64,000 nt of DNA, from contig NZ_PIPK01000010.1 of NCBI RefSeq assembly GCF_003987335.1, forward strand, positions 1-64,000, given 5' to 3'. Below are positions 8,930-16,606 of the stretch, piece by piece (the stretch's first letter is position 1; each line of letters starts with the position of its first letter). This DNA comes from Aliidiomarina maris. Lineage in GTDB: Bacteria; Pseudomonadota; Gammaproteobacteria; Enterobacterales; Alteromonadaceae. A program made the translations under genes and the position numbers. Below the pieces are notes generated by a model that saw nothing but the letters and a program-made list of their open reading frames with translations, had not been told where the DNA came from and made no database searches.

Positions 8930-10018
8930 TTAGTAAGGTTTGATAACCGCTTCGCCATTTCGCACAAAGGCTGGCTTGACCACTTTTACTGTAACCATTT
9001 TCTTGCGCATTTCCACTTGTGCGGTGTCGCCGACTGGCTGTGGCACACGTGCCATGGCAATGCTGTACCCTAAGGTTGGCGAGAATGTACCTGAAGTAAT
9101 CACGCCTTCACCGCCTTCGACCTGAATTTTAAGCCCTGCGCGCAGTACGCCTTTTTCTTCCATCACCAGGCCGATAAGCTTCTCGGTGCCCTGCTGCTTT
9201 TGCTGTTCAAGCGCCCTGCGGCCGATAAAATCACGATCAGCTGGCTCAAAGGCCACGCTCCACGCCATGTTGGCAGCTAGTGGCGATACTTGCTCGTCCA
9301 TGTCCTGACCGTACAGGTTCATACCCGCTTCAAGGCGCAAGGTGTCACGGGCACCTAAGCCACATGGTTGCACGCCGTTGTCGCGTAACTTGTCCCATGC
9401 GCTGACAATCAATTCGTTTGGCACGATAATTTCGTAGCCTTTTTCACCGGTGTAGCCTGTGGTCGCAACAAACACGTCACCGTGCTGCACCCCAAAGAAA
9501 GGCTTCATGTTCTTCACTTGGCCGTATTGGTCGTCGCTGAGCAAAATAGCGATTTTTTCTTCTGCCAGTGGGCCTTGCAATGCAATCATCGCTAATTCAG
9601 TGCGCTCGGTTACGGCGACGTCGAATTCGCCAGCTTGCTTGACCAACCACGCCATGTCTTTGTCGCGGGTGGCAGAGTTCACCACTAAGCGATAGGCGTC
9701 GTCGGCAAAGTAATACACGATAAGGTCGTCAATCACACCGCCGTCTTGGTTCAGCATACCGGTGTATAGGGCTCTGCCTGGTTGCTGCAATTTAGCCACA
9801 TCGTTGGCAAGTAAATGGCGTAAATAAGGCTTGGCTTCCGGGCCTGTGACATCGACGATGGTCATATGCGAGACGTCGAACATGCCGGCTTGCTTGCGCA
9901 CCGCGTGGTGCTCTTCAATTTGCGAGCCATAGTTAAGCGGCATATCCCAGCCGTGGAAGTCGACCATTTTTGCGCCGGCCGCTACATGAGCATCGTACAA
10001 AGGGGTTTTACTTGCCAT
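8930..10018 (-). CDS. gcvT: Aminomethyltransferase, glycine cleavage T protein
   Basis: 362 aa, the usual length. GcvT transfers the C1 unit from aminomethyl-GcvH to tetrahydrofolate and releases ammonia. Family marks are the N-terminal [21 protein letters not shown], the folate-site region [24 protein letters not shown], and [19 protein letters not shown]. It is the first gene of the cluster. The region upstream of its start is shared with a divergent LysR gene and holds an AT-rich palindrome. Confidence 0.98.
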   Translation of the reverse strand: MASKTPLYDAHVAAGAKMVDFHGWDMPLNYGSQIEEHHAVRKQAGMFDVSHMTIVDVTGPEAKPYLRHLLANDVAKLQQPGRALYTGMLNQDGGVIDDLIVYYFADDAYRLVVNSATRDKDMAWLVKQAGEFDVAVTERTELAMIALQGPLAEEKIAILLSDDQYGQVKNMKPFFGVQHGDVFVATTGYTGEKGYEIIVPNELIVSAWDKLRDNGVQPCGLGARDTLRLEAGMNLYGQDMDEQVSPLAANMAWSVAFEPADRDFIGRRALEQQKQQGTEKLIGLVMEEKGVLRAGLKIQVEGGEGVITSGTFSPTLGYSIAMARVPQPVGDTAQVEMRKKMVTVKVVKPAFVRNGEAVIKPY

Positions 10019-10101
10019 TAGAAAATACGTCCGTTATCGCTTAAATTTAACGCGGATTATAGAGTCTCGAGGCAGTGGCAACAAATTAAAAAGACAAATA
10101 G

Positions 10102-10124
10102 TATTATTTATAAGATTAATAATA
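10102..10124. promoter_or_regulatory. AT-rich inverted repeat between gcvT and the lysR gene
   Basis: TATTATT and AATAATA form a perfect 7-bp inverted repeat with a 9-bp spacer, roughly midway between the two divergent starts. It contains the T-N11-A pattern usual for LysR-type operators. I infer that the neighbouring LysR protein binds here and controls itself and possibly gcvTHP. Confidence 0.45.
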
Positions 10125-10170
10125 AGTGCTATAAATTAGTTAAATTTATGCCCAAGCCGCTATTCACACC

Positions 10171-11004
10171 ATGAAACATGTGCCTTCTGACAATTTACGC
10201 GCCTTTGTATCGGTGTACGATTTGCAAAGTTACACCCAAGCCGGTGAGCGTTTAGGCCGCTCACAGCCTGCGATTAGCTTGCAAATTAAACGTCTTGAAC
10301 AACTGCTCAACGCCAGTTTATTAGAGCGCCAAGGCAGTCGCATTCGCTTAACCGATGCGGGCCGCGAGCTTTACCCGTTGGCGCAGCAAATGCTGAATGT
10401 AAACGATCAAATTATTGCCCAGTTTACCGAATCGTCGCTGACCGGTGACGTGCGCTTGGGCATTCCCAGTGAATTCGCCTCGACCTTGCTGCCCAGCATT
10501 CTGGGCCAGTTTGCCAGCAGTTATCCGCAAGTTGCGCTGCAGGTGACGTCGGGTTTAAGCCGTGATTTACGGTTAGGCGCCAGCCGTGGTCAGTTCGATG
10601 TCATTTTAACGGTGGCAGAAAGCGCGCCTGACAATGCAGTACTGGTGAAAACCGACCAGCTGGTGTGGGTGTCGAGCCATGCTGAGAGTAAAGTCAGTGC
10701 GCCGTTGCCGCTGATACTGGCACCTGAAGGCTGTGTGTATCGCCGCCGAGCTTTAAAAATGCTCGATCAGCAAGCCTATCGCATTCATTACACCAATAGT
10801 GACCTGGCGGGTATTTCCAGTGCGATTCGAAGTGGTTTAGGGGTAAGTGTGCTCGCGCGCTCGTCGGTGCCGATGGAGCTGGCGGAGATCCGCCATAACC
10901 AACTGCCTGAACTCGGCACCATTAATATTTACCTTGAGCGCCACGGCCGCCCGAGTGAGGCCGCCGAGAAACTGATGCGCTACATTGAAGATGCGCTGCG
11001 CTAA
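10171..11004 (+). CDS. LysR family transcriptional regulator
   Basis: 277 aa. An N-terminal winged helix-turn-helix (LRAFVSVYDLQSYTQAGERL, GRSQPAISLQIKRLEQLL, LLERQGSRIRLTDAGRELY) is followed by a periplasmic-binding-like effector domain (GDVRLGIPSEFASTLLPSIL...). It is somewhat shorter than E. coli GcvA as I recall it, and not clearly GcvA. The gene is divergent from gcvT across a 152-bp region with an AT-rich dyad, so a role in controlling glycine cleavage is plausible but unproven. Confidence 0.88.
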   Translation: MKHVPSDNLRAFVSVYDLQSYTQAGERLGRSQPAISLQIKRLEQLLNASLLERQGSRIRLTDAGRELYPLAQQMLNVNDQIIAQFTESSLTGDVRLGIPSEFASTLLPSILGQFASSYPQVALQVTSGLSRDLRLGASRGQFDVILTVAESAPDNAVLVKTDQLVWVSSHAESKVSAPLPLILAPEGCVYRRRALKMLDQQAYRIHYTNSDLAGISSAIRSGLGVSVLARSSVPMELAEIRHNQLPELGTINIYLERHGRPSEAAEKLMRYIEDALR

Positions 11005-11038
11005 GTTTTAAAGACTGCGCTAAGTGTGAACACCTGCG

Positions 11039-12223
11039 CTAGCGGTTCGCTTGCTGCAAGAAAAACTGCTTAAGTAATGGCTGCTTGTCGACCAACTTTA
11101 AACCCAGACCGCGTACGGCTTTCACCAGTGGGTTATTGCCACGAAACAGTTGGTGGAAGCCTTCCATGGTCGCAATTTGCTGCACCGCAGCGGCTTTACG
11201 CGCACGTTCGTACTGGCGCAGCGCTCGCGTCAGTGCTTCGCTGTCGAACTGCCCGTTTAAAGTGCCTAAATCGTTGATTTTCTCGCTGAGTAACTTGGCA
11301 TCGCCAATGCCCAGGTTCGCGCCCTGACCCGCCAACGGGTGAATAGTGTGTGCGGCATCGCCAACTAACACCTGGCGCTGATGAACCCAGCGCTCGGCAT
11401 AGCGCATCCGCAGCGGGAAGTTATGCCGCGGCGAGGCTAATTCAAGCACGCCCAATATATTGTCACTGGCGGCCGTCAGTGCATGATTAAAGTCGTCTTC
11501 TGACATAGCGTGTAAATCGTTAGCGTCTAAATCGGGGCGGCTCCATACAATCGACACCAGGTGCGGATCATGCAATGGTAGCAGCGCCAGCGGGCCGCCT
11601 GGCATAAAGGCTTGGCGCGCAACTTGTTGATGTGGCTGCTGACAACGAATGGTGGCGACCAAACCTTGCTGCTCATAGTCTTTAAACACCACTGGGGTGC
11701 CAACGGCCTGACGCAAACGCGAACGGGCACCGTCTGCTGCCACTACCAACTGTGCTAACACAATGTCGCCGTTGCTAAGTTGCAGGCTGGTGTCGTTGGC
11801 TTCGTAGCTGGGTTCAACTTGCTCAATGCCGTCGACCACCTGTACCCCAAGGGCTTCTGCACGTTGCCACATGCAGGCTTCGACCACTGCATTTTCAACT
11901 ATATGACCCAGGTTTGCGACTCCCGCATCGGCGGCGCTAAAGTGAATATCTGCGCCATTGTCGCGGTCCCACACATGCATGGCGGTGTATGGGCCAAGCC
12001 GTGAAGTCGGCAATAACTCCCACACCCCGAGTGCTTCCAGCCAATGCTTTGAGCTGCCATTCAACGCACTTACACGCTCTTGCGCGGCGCTGGGTATCTC
12101 GCGCTTGGCCTGTTGACGCTCAATCACGATAACCTCGCGGCCTCGCTGTGCAAGTGCTATCGCAAGGCTTAAGCCCACCATGCCAGCGCCTACAATTGCA
12201 ATCTGGGTACGCAATAAAGCCAT
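11039..12223 (-). CDS. ubiI: FAD-dependent hydroxylase of ubiquinone synthesis, UbiI/VisC type
   Basis: 394 aa. UbiI (VisC) is the O2-dependent C5 hydroxylase of the ubiquinone ring. The Rossmann motif IVGAGMVGLSLAIAL opens the protein, followed by the second FAD motif VVAADGARSRLR and the third, LVGDAAHTIHPLAGQGANLG. Its start overlaps the ubiH stop by one base (TAATG), and the order pepP-ubiH-ubiI is that of E. coli. I use ubiI from position and likeness; the UbiF subfamily is very similar and cannot be fully excluded. Confidence 0.88.
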   Translation of the reverse strand: MALLRTQIAIVGAGMVGLSLAIALAQRGREVIVIERQQAKREIPSAAQERVSALNGSSKHWLEALGVWELLPTSRLGPYTAMHVWDRDNGADIHFSAADAGVANLGHIVENAVVEACMWQRAEALGVQVVDGIEQVEPSYEANDTSLQLSNGDIVLAQLVVAADGARSRLRQAVGTPVVFKDYEQQGLVATIRCQQPHQQVARQAFMPGGPLALLPLHDPHLVSIVWSRPDLDANDLHAMSEDDFNHALTAASDNILGVLELASPRHNFPLRMRYAERWVHQRQVLVGDAAHTIHPLAGQGANLGIGDAKLLSEKINDLGTLNGQFDSEALTRALRQYERARKAAAVQQIATMEGFHQLFRGNNPLVKAVRGLGLKLVDKQPLLKQFFLQQANR

Positions 12224-13425
12224 TATGCTGCTCCGAACAAGTTACGAAAGCCCATTGCTGAGCGTGCTAAAGGGTAGCCTAAGGCTGGTTGTTTACGCAG
12301 CGCCAGCAAACCTAAATTGCGCCCCGCCACTAACGGAAAATGCTGATTCGAAAATATCCGCACTAAAGAATCCGTTAGCCCGGCGATGCGCTGATAATCT
12401 TGTTGGCGCTGGGCTTCATAGGCCAATAGATCACGATGCTGTAACCCGCCTTGGTCGCTGTGCCAAGCGCTAGTGACCATAGCCACCAAATCAACCACAT
12501 CGCGCACCCCAAGATTATACCCTTGGCCAGCAATTGGGTGTAAGGTGTGGCAGGCATTGCCAATTAACGCACAGCAGTGGTGAATCGCGCGCTCTGCCAG
12601 TAACAGGTACAGCGGATAACTGGCGCGCTTTTCCACGCCGATAAAACGCCCGGCGCGAAAGCCAAAGGCTTGTTGCAACTGGGCGAGGAAATCATTGTCG
12701 CTTAAGCTTTGAATACTGGCAGCATCGCTGCTAGGTACGCACCATACCAGCGCCATTTGCTGCGCTTGAATGGGCAATAACGCAATCGGCCCATGCTCGG
12801 TGAAACGCTCGTAGGCCCACCCTTGGTGCTCGCGATCAAGTTGCACATTGGCGATCAGTGCGGTTTGCTGGTAATCATACTGCTGGCGCGCAATCTTTAA
12901 CTGTTCGCGCACCACCGAGCGGCCACCGTCTGCGCCAATTACGAACTTAGCGCTCAGTTGCGTCGTGGTGTCATCGCCTGTGTGAAGGGTTAAATCGACC
13001 CCTGCTGGCTGCTGGGTCAGTTGTTCGAGGCGGGTTTGCATCTGCCAGCTTAAGTTGCTGCAACCCGCGGCAGCTTGTTCAATGGCTTGTTGCAAAGTAT
13101 GCGCACTGACCACTTGCCCTAGAGCATCTATCTGGTAACGCTTGGCGTGCAAGGTTGCACTACCCGCACCGCGGCGCTCGGACACATGAATATGTTCAAT
13201 CTTCGCCTGTGCGGTGGCGAGCTTATCCGTGGCGATACCCACAGATTGCAAGCTCAGTAGCGTAGTGTGTGCAAGTGCCAGCGTGCGCGGGTCTTGCTGG
13301 CCTGGCGCGCTGCCGTCGAGTAAGGTAATCGCAATGTCGGGGCGTGCCTTGGCAAGCATCAATGCAGCCAAACCGCCGACCACGCCACCGCCCACAATCG
13401 CTATGTCTGTTGTATTTGCTGTCAT
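12223..13425 (-). CDS. ubiH: 2-octaprenyl-6-methoxyphenol hydroxylase
   Basis: 400 aa. An FAD monooxygenase catalysing C1 hydroxylation in ubiquinone synthesis, probably part of the Ubi complex. It has the dinucleotide motif IAIVGGGVVGGLAALML, FVIGADGGRSVVREQL, and the ribityl-binding IGNACHTLHPIAGQGYNLG, in which the usual GDAAH is GNACH, as in UbiH proteins. It lies between pepP (25 bp upstream) and ubiI (overlapping stop and start), which supports the assignment. Confidence 0.92.
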   Translation of the reverse strand: MTANTTDIAIVGGGVVGGLAALMLAKARPDIAITLLDGSAPGQQDPRTLALAHTTLLSLQSVGIATDKLATAQAKIEHIHVSERRGAGSATLHAKRYQIDALGQVVSAHTLQQAIEQAAAGCSNLSWQMQTRLEQLTQQPAGVDLTLHTGDDTTTQLSAKFVIGADGGRSVVREQLKIARQQYDYQQTALIANVQLDREHQGWAYERFTEHGPIALLPIQAQQMALVWCVPSSDAASIQSLSDNDFLAQLQQAFGFRAGRFIGVEKRASYPLYLLLAERAIHHCCALIGNACHTLHPIAGQGYNLGVRDVVDLVAMVTSAWHSDQGGLQHRDLLAYEAQRQQDYQRIAGLTDSLVRIFSNQHFPLVAGRNLGLLALRKQPALGYPLARSAMGFRNLFGAA

Positions 13426-13450
13426 TATTGCTGCCTTAAACCTTACTTCG

Positions 13451-14770
13451 CTAACTTTGCCCAGCCATTAGGGACTCAATGGCATCGATCTCGACTGGCA
13501 CGGCTGCGGTTAAATTGTCATGCCCAGCGGCAGTGACTAAAATATCATCTTCAATACGTACACCAACGCCGCGAAGCTCAGGGTGACAGTCGGTATCCGT
13601 TGGAATATACAAACCTGGTTCAATGGTAAGCACCATGCCAGCCTTTAATGGCCGCGGGTCACCTGATTGCTTATATTCACCCACATCATGTACATCTAAA
13701 CCTAACCAATGCCCAAGGCCGTGCATGAAAAACGGCCGGTACGCCACCGCTTTGACGTTCTCCGCGACACTACCTTTTAATACCCCAAGGTCAATTAATC
13801 CTTCGGTCAGAATATGCGCGGCAACTTTGTAGGCCTGGGGCAAGGTATTGCCCGGCTTAATCAGCGCTATCGCCGCGCGATGGGCTTTTAATACCCACTG
13901 GTACAAGCGTGCTTGCATCGGGGTAAAGCGACCGTCAACCGGAAAGGTGCGGGTAATATCGCTGGCGTAACCTTGGTATTCGCAACCCGCGTCAATCAGT
14001 AATAAATCGCCGGCGCGCATTTGGCTGCTATTTTCGGTGTAATGCAAAATACAGGCATTATCGCCGCTACCACAAATAGTGCCATAGGCGGGCCCTGCCG
14101 CGCCTTGAAAGGCAAATTCATGATGAATATTGGCCGCCACTTGGTATTCATACATACCTGGCTTGCAGCTTTGCATCGCACGTCGGTGTGCCGCGACCGC
14201 GATGGCTGTCGATTGGCGCATCAGCGCAATTTCAGCGTCAGATTTTATCAGCCGCAGCTCGTGAACATAGGGGTTTAGATCAATATGTTGGCGTGGCGCA
14301 TTGAGGTTACGCGCTGTCGTCACGTGGTCGAGCCAGCGCTGACGTAGCGCCAACTCGTCGGCGTCACATTGCAGCGGCCATACTAAATTGCTGTGTTGCC
14401 CAATCACCTGCATCACGCGCTTATTCAAGTCTTTGCTGTCATACACATGGGCAATGCCGGTCAATGCTTGCGCCGCTTCGGCGCCGAGTCGACGCCCATG
14501 CCAAATTTCCTGTTCATGGTCACGTGGCAGCACAAACAAGGTTTCGCGAATCGCGCCTTTTGCACTCTTAGTGATACATAACCACGCATCGGGCTCGTTG
14601 AGCGCGGTTAAATAGAAAAAGTCACTGCTTTGGCGAAACGGATATTCAGTATCGTTGCTGCGGATCACCAACCCCGAACCTTTAAGTAGCACCACGCTGT
14701 TGGCTGGTAATGCTTGCATTAAGGCGCGGCGACGCCGTTGTAACTCGCTGACTGACATTGCTTTTGGCAT
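13451..14770 (-). CDS. pepP: Xaa-Pro aminopeptidase
   Basis: 439 aa. Cytosolic metallopeptidase releasing N-terminal residues next to proline. The N-terminal creatinase-like domain is followed by the pita-bread catalytic domain with metal ligands visible as Asp in LLIDAGCEYQGYASDITRTF (two Asp), His in HGLGHWLGLDVHDVG, Glu in LTIEPGLYIP and Glu in GVRIEDD. The start overlaps the ygfB stop (TAATG), so the operon ygfB-pepP-ubiH-ubiI is tightly packed, as in enterobacteria. Confidence 0.96.
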   Translation of the reverse strand: MPKAMSVSELQRRRRALMQALPANSVVLLKGSGLVIRSNDTEYPFRQSSDFFYLTALNEPDAWLCITKSAKGAIRETLFVLPRDHEQEIWHGRRLGAEAAQALTGIAHVYDSKDLNKRVMQVIGQHSNLVWPLQCDADELALRQRWLDHVTTARNLNAPRQHIDLNPYVHELRLIKSDAEIALMRQSTAIAVAAHRRAMQSCKPGMYEYQVAANIHHEFAFQGAAGPAYGTICGSGDNACILHYTENSSQMRAGDLLLIDAGCEYQGYASDITRTFPVDGRFTPMQARLYQWVLKAHRAAIALIKPGNTLPQAYKVAAHILTEGLIDLGVLKGSVAENVKAVAYRPFFMHGLGHWLGLDVHDVGEYKQSGDPRPLKAGMVLTIEPGLYIPTDTDCHPELRGVGVRIEDDILVTAAGHDNLTAAVPVEIDAIESLMAGQS

Positions 14771-15360
14771 TAGTGCAAGGTCGTTGGCGCGGCTGTGTGT
14801 GGCACCGCTACTTTAGCTAATTCGTTAAAGCACATAATGGCGGTAATGCGCACGTATTCGGTCACTTCGTAATACGCGCGTTCGCCTTCCTCGTCACTGT
14901 CGACGTCATCGGATAAGCGCGCAATTTCTGCCATGTCTTGAATCGCTTCGCGCAAATCTTCTGACGCTTGGGCTAAATTCTGCTGGTTCACACCAAAGCC
15001 GACCAAGAACGACTGCACCCAAGCCGTCAGCGCTTTCAAACGCTCGCCTAGTGGCTCTTCGTCACCTGGCAGTAGCAGCTGAAAACTGAGCTCAGGGTCA
15101 GCTAAGTCGGATGCTATCATGCTATTTAAGTCTTGCAGTAAACTGCGCATGGTGGGGCTAAACGCCTGCCCTTCGTTGGCTAAATCAGCCAATAAACCTA
15201 GCCACTGTTGTGCCTCTAAAGGCGCCGCGCTGGCAACCAGGCCACTGACCATGCCGTGCATTTCCGCTGCATTGAGCAGCATGTTTTCGCGCTCTAGTTC
15301 TTGATTAAGGGCGTCGAACGCACGGGCGGTTGAATCTGCCATAAATTTTTTCCAAGCCAT
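14770..15360 (-). CDS. ygfB: UPF0149 family protein YgfB
   Basis: 196 aa, all-helical UPF0149/YgfB family (AEMHGMVSGLVASAA, QWLGLLADLAN, LLLPGDEEPLGERLKALTAWVQSFLVGFG). The biochemical role is not settled. In Pseudomonas, YgfB is reported to act in gene regulation linked to beta-lactam resistance. It is the first gene of the operon and divergent from zapA, and the intergenic region holds an 18-bp tandem repeat block. Confidence 0.93.
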   Translation of the reverse strand: MAWKKFMADSTARAFDALNQELERENMLLNAAEMHGMVSGLVASAAPLEAQQWLGLLADLANEGQAFSPTMRSLLQDLNSMIASDLADPELSFQLLLPGDEEPLGERLKALTAWVQSFLVGFGVNQQNLAQASEDLREAIQDMAEIARLSDDVDSDEEGERAYYEVTEYVRITAIMCFNELAKVAVPHTAAPTTLH

Positions 15361-15436
15361 ATCGATTACTCACATTAGAACCCGTATCCTACCACTGCTG
15401 GCAAGTTGGAGCTAGCGCGCCCACTTTCAGGCGATG

Positions 15437-15517
15437 TTGTTAATACCAACTTGCTTGTTAATACCAACTTGCTTGTTAATACCAACTTGCTTGTTAATAC
15501 CAACTTGCTTGTTAATA
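15437..15517. repeat. 18-bp tandem repeat, 4.5 copies, upstream of zapA
   Basis: Four exact copies of TTGTTAATACCAACTTGC (15437-15508) and a partial fifth (15509-15517). There is no spacer sequence, so this is not a CRISPR. The block lies between the divergent ygfB and zapA genes, just before the zapA -10 element. Each unit contains TTGTTA and TAATAC, and in neighbouring copies these are 16 bp apart, loosely like -35 and -10 boxes. Copy number could vary by replication slippage. Confidence 0.95.
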
Positions 15518-15539
15518 GTAGTACAGCTATCCTGCGCCC

Positions 15540-15545
15540 TATAAT
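15540..15545 (+). promoter_or_regulatory. Putative -10 box of the zapA promoter
   Basis: A perfect TATAAT 34 bp before the zapA ATG. No good -35 box is at the usual spacing, as the preceding sequence is the end of the tandem repeat block. Confidence 0.4.
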
Positions 15546-15578
15546 GATTCACTGCGAATATTCACTGAGGAAGCCAAC

Positions 15579-15890
15579 ATGAGCGGTCAACCCATGGACA
15601 TTAAATTACTGGATAGAAACTATCGAGTGATGTGCCCAGACGGCCAAGAGAGCGCGCTGCGCGAAGCGGCCCGCCAGTTAGACAAGCGCCTAAGTGAAAC
15701 CAAAAGTGCAACCAAGCTAAGTAGTGTGGAGCAAATTGCGGTGATGACAGCCCTGAACCTCTGCCATGAGTGGATTCAGGTGCAACAAACCCAAGACAAA
15801 CACACCGCAGCTTTGGAAGATAAAATACGTTTATTGCAGGGTACTATTGAAAAAGCCATGGGTGAGCGCCACAATAGTAGAGCAGAGTAA
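15579..15890 (+). CDS. zapA: Cell division protein ZapA
   Basis: 103 aa. ZapA binds FtsZ and cross-links its filaments at the division site. The N-terminal globular part (MDIKLLDRNYRVMCPDGQESALREAARQLD) and the C-terminal coiled coil (EWIQVQQTQDKHTAALEDKIRLLQGTIEKA region) are typical. A second ATG at 15594 (MDIK) could also serve. The GAGGAA Shine-Dalgarno at 15567-15572 favours the first. 6S RNA follows 50 bp downstream, as in enterobacteria. Confidence 0.95.
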   Translation: MSGQPMDIKLLDRNYRVMCPDGQESALREAARQLDKRLSETKSATKLSSVEQIAVMTALNLCHEWIQVQQTQDKHTAALEDKIRLLQGTIEKAMGERHNSRAE

Positions 15891-15940
15891 GCCTCGCTTA
15901 AGACCCGTTTAAACGCGGCGCTCGCGTCGACCAAATTATG

Positions 15941-16121
15941 TTCCCTGGGGTGTTTGCCAGTTGGTGAGTGTCCCTGAGCCGATGTTTTCAGCATAGGGTC
16001 CTGCTTGGTAGTCAGTGTGCAAGCCCGACTTGTATCGGGAAGCCTGCGACTACTCAATTCAGCACCCGCCTTGAGCCAGTGGGTTCAAGGGCTAACACGC
16101 AGCAGCGGCACCCTGGGGAGC
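15941..16121 (+). ncRNA. ssrS: 6S RNA
   Basis: The region after zapA matches 6S RNA in parts and in fold: a closing stem from TTCCCTGGGGTG with CACCCTGGGGAG, the conserved GTCCCTGAGCCGAT near the 5' side, AAGCCTGCGAC in the middle, and the 3' block CCTTGAGCCAGTGGGTTCAAGGG. 6S RNA mimics an open promoter and holds the sigma-70 RNA polymerase holoenzyme in stationary phase. The ends are estimated to within a few bases. A T-rich tail (16125-16147) follows and may be the terminator. Confidence 0.92.
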
Positions 16122-16153
16122 ACCTCTTCTTTTTTAGCGCCTTTTTTCAGCAA

Positions 16154-16606
16154 CTAATCATCTGCCTCGTCGGCGTCTGGGTCAGCCACACCAATATCGA
16201 AAATAAACTGATAGCGATCTTCTGGCGACACATACACCATGTAGGAGCGTTTGGCTGCGCCGTCATGGGCCAAATGGTAATACAAACACAAGCGTTGCTT
16301 TGACATGGCCGGTGCCACCGCGCCATTGTGGCAGGCCTCGACGCGCTCAATCGCGTCAATCGGCAAGCGCCAGCGCAGTGGGCCGGCACGAATCACTAAC
16401 TCGTCGTCAATAATATGGTAGCGCGTCGCCATCACTATCCACATTGGCAATGCGGCACCGAGCAAAAACAGCAACAAACCGAGTGGCGCCAAACCCGCCA
16501 ATGCCAGCAAAGTCGACGCCAGCAGCACCATCAAGGCAAGGCTTACCACCGTCATCAGCAACCAGTTATCGACTTTCGAATGGTGTATTTTGTCCATCAG
16601 GGTCAC
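16154..16606 (-). CDS. Membrane protein with bacterial PH-like domain
   Basis: 150 aa. Two hydrophobic segments (about residues 16-36 and 38-58) are followed by a small beta-rich domain starting ATRYHIIDDELVIRAGPLRWRLPIDAIERVE, the usual pattern of bacterial PH-like domains of the YyaB type. The C-terminus is acidic (DPDADEADD). The start overlaps the amidohydrolase stop by four bases, suggesting co-transcription. No specific function can be assigned. Confidence 0.7.
   Translation of the reverse strand: MTLMDKIHHSKVDNWLLMTVVSLALMVLLASTLLALAGLAPLGLLLFLLGAALPMWIVMATRYHIIDDELVIRAGPLRWRLPIDAIERVEACHNGAVAPAMSKQRLCLYYHLAHDGAAKRSYMVYVSPEDRYQFIFDIGVADPDADEADD

Noticed and set aside
10019-10170. Glycine riboswitch upstream of gcvT
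   Set aside because: The leader is short and AT-rich, and I see none of the conserved glycine aptamer segments.
15437-15517. Short regularly repeated sequence, CRISPR candidate
   Set aside because: The copies are direct tandem repeats without spacers, and no cas genes are present.
15776-16303. Open frames overlapping the end of zapA and the 6S RNA
   Set aside because: The region is explained by 6S RNA structure; the frames show no family likeness.
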